Source: an uncultured Sphingomonadaceae bacterium
GTDB taxonomy: Bacteria; Pseudomonadota; Alphaproteobacteria; Sphingomonadales; Sphingomonadaceae
Assembly (NCBI GenBank): GCA_947488845.1
Contig: CANLBM010000005.1
Location: 62,001-126,000 of the forward strand
Direction: 5' to 3'
Length of the DNA: 64,000 nt
The translations under genes and the position numbers were made by a program. This document shows positions 62,899 to 64,000 of the stretch, one piece after another (position 1 is the first letter of the stretch; the number at the start of each line of letters is the position of its first letter). The notes under the pieces are model-generated. The model worked only from the letters and a program-made list of their open reading frames with translations. It had not been told where the DNA came from and ran no database searches.

Positions 62899-64000
62899 TC
62901 ATTCTTCCAGCACCCAGGTATCCTTGGTCCCCCCGCCCTGGCTGCTGTTGACCACCAGAGATCCCTCGGTCATCGCAACGCGGGTCAGCCCGCCGGGCGT
63001 AATATCGATACGATCGGGAGACACGAGCACAAAGGGGCGCAGATCGACATGCCGTGGCGACAGACCCTTCTCGGTAAAAATCGGCACCGTCGAAAGCGCC
63101 AGCGTCGGCTGGGCGATATAATTGCTGGCATTACCGATCAGCTTGGCACGAAATTCCTCGACTTCCTTTTTGGAAGCCGCCGGTCCGACCAGCATGCCAT
63201 AGCCACCCGATCCATGCACCTCCTTGACCACCAGTTCCGAGAGATGCTCCAGCACATATTCCAGCTGGTCCTTCTCCGAACAGCGCCATGTCGGAACATT
63301 TTCCAGCAGCGGTTTCTGGCCGGTATAAAACTCGATTATGTCCGGCATATAGGAATAGAGTGCCTTGTCGTCGGCGATGCCGGTGCCGGGCGCATTGGCG
63401 ATGGTAATCCCGCCGGAACGGTAGACATCCATGATCCCGGGCACGCCCAGCATCGAATTCGGAAGAAAATTCAGCGGGTCGAGATAATCGTCATCGATCC
63501 GCCGGTAGATCACGTCGATCGCGGTATAGCCTTGTGTCGTGCGCATCGCGACGCGCCCGTCAACGATCTTCAGGTCGTGGCCTTCGACCAGTTCCGCACC
63601 CATCTGGTCGGCGAGAAAACTGTGCTCGAAATAGGCGCTGTTGTGGATACCGGGCGTCAGAACAGCAACCACCGGCTTGCCTTGGCATTTTGGCGGGGCA
63701 CAGGCGGCCAGCGACCGGCGCAGATTATTCGGATAGCGGCTCACTTCCTGTACGCCGATCTTGGCGAACAGTTCGGGAAACATGTGCAACATCGTTTCCC
63801 GGTTTTCCAGCATATAGCTGACTCCCGAAGGCGTCCGCGCATTGTCCTCCAGCACGTAAAATTCGCCCGGTCCGGTCCGGACAATATCGGTGCCGATGAT
63901 ATGGGTGTAAATCCCGCCCGGCGGGTTGACGCCGATCATTTGCGGCAGGAAAGCAATATTATTCGCGATCAGTTCAACCGGCACCCGGCCGGCGCGCAAT
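62899..64000 (-). CDS. Circularly permuted ATP-grasp protein, N-terminus beyond window
   Basis: Part of a circularly permuted type 2 ATP-grasp ligase, cut by the right edge with the frame open. 366 residues are visible, so the start and about 100 residues lie outside. Typical stretches are GTDIVRTGPGEFYVLEDNARTPSGVSYMLENR (in pieces: TDIVRTGPGEFYVLEDN, TPSGVSYMLENR), HNSAYFEHSFLADQMGAELVEG, IDVIYRRIDDDYLDPL, GITIANAPGTGIADDKA, VVKEVHGSGGYGMLVGP and a final HVDLRPFVL, which binds ATP-Mg. Such enzymes may ligate amino acids onto a peptide. It leads the visible Anbu transcript: ATP-grasp, alpha-E, transglutaminase, Anbu. Confidence 0.92.
   Translation of the reverse strand, partial: LRAGRVPVELIANNIAFLPQMIGVNPPGGIYTHIIGTDIVRTGPGEFYVLEDNARTPSGVSYMLENRETMLHMFPELFAKIGVQEVSRYPNNLRRSLAACAPPKCQGKPVVAVLTPGIHNSAYFEHSFLADQMGAELVEGHDLKIVDGRVAMRTTQGYTAIDVIYRRIDDDYLDPLNFLPNSMLGVPGIMDVYRSGGITIANAPGTGIADDKALYSYMPDIIEFYTGQKPLLENVPTWRCSEKDQLEYVLEHLSELVVKEVHGSGGYGMLVGPAASKKEVEEFRAKLIGNASNYIAQPTLALSTVPIFTEKGLSPRHVDLRPFVLVSPDRIDITPGGLTRVAMTEGSLVVNSSQGGGTKDTWVLEE

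Overview
The window looks like a stretch of chromosome from an alphaproteobacterium of the order Sphingomonadales (a Sphingopyxis, Sphingorhabdus or Parasphingorhabdus type organism). This rests on the moderate to high GC, the DUF4893 and TIGR02117 proteins, the gene orders seen (sdhCDA, rimP-nusA-ylxR-infB-rbfA, the Anbu proteasome cluster) and the many short palindromic repeats between genes. The genus call is inference. No rRNA, tRNA, CRISPR array, prophage or transposase gene was seen.

Layout. 1-9.5 kb: a rubrerythrin cut by the left edge, a secreted M20 peptidase, bdhA-DUF4893, a zinc metallopeptidase, creD, an lldD-type FMN dehydrogenase, a parDE toxin-antitoxin pair, a LysE exporter and a small GIY-YIG nuclease. 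9.5-10.1 kb: four tandem 125-bp palindromic repeat units. 10-19 kb: sdhCDA (no sdhB beside it), an SDR plus a spermidine-synthase-like protein, an MgtC/DUF4010 membrane protein, an ABC-F ATPase and prmA. 19-23 kb: phhA, a TIGR02117 protein, a Crp/Fnr regulator and a sterol-desaturase-like protein. 23-40 kb: a long minus-strand run, transcribed right to left as rimP-nusA-ylxR-infB-rbfA-tdk-GNAT-unknown-truB-rpsO-pnp, then bamD, recN and ligA. This is the translation, ribosome maturation, RNA decay, envelope and DNA repair core. 40-50.6 kb: a Ca/Na antiporter, argG, a cyclopropane-fatty-acid-synthase-like enzyme, a molybdoenzyme with its cytochrome b partner, a beta-barrel protein, ridA, rlmN, a histidine phosphatase and dnaN. 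50.6-60.4 kb: a DUF2946 and methionine-rich outer-membrane pair, a D-aminoacylase diverging from an alpha/beta hydrolase, a ferredoxin-NADP reductase, two exported proteins and a GMC oxidoreductase. 60.4-64 kb: the Anbu cluster (Anbu protease, transglutaminase, alpha-E protein, ATP-grasp protein), cut by the right edge.

The most unusual theme is a set of several families of REP/REPIN-like palindromes (short hairpin sequences, mostly in inverted pairs). Besides lying between genes, they sit in frame inside housekeeping genes. ligA carries two 72-bp copies (24 codons each) in two different loops, and truB carries one of about 123 bp. The ligA Shine-Dalgarno sequence is part of a repeat arm, and the rbfA one abuts a repeat. 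A GIY-YIG nuclease gene is bracketed by copies of one family, one side being the tandem array that sits where sdhB would be expected. Whether this nuclease helps mobilise the repeats is speculation that can be tested.
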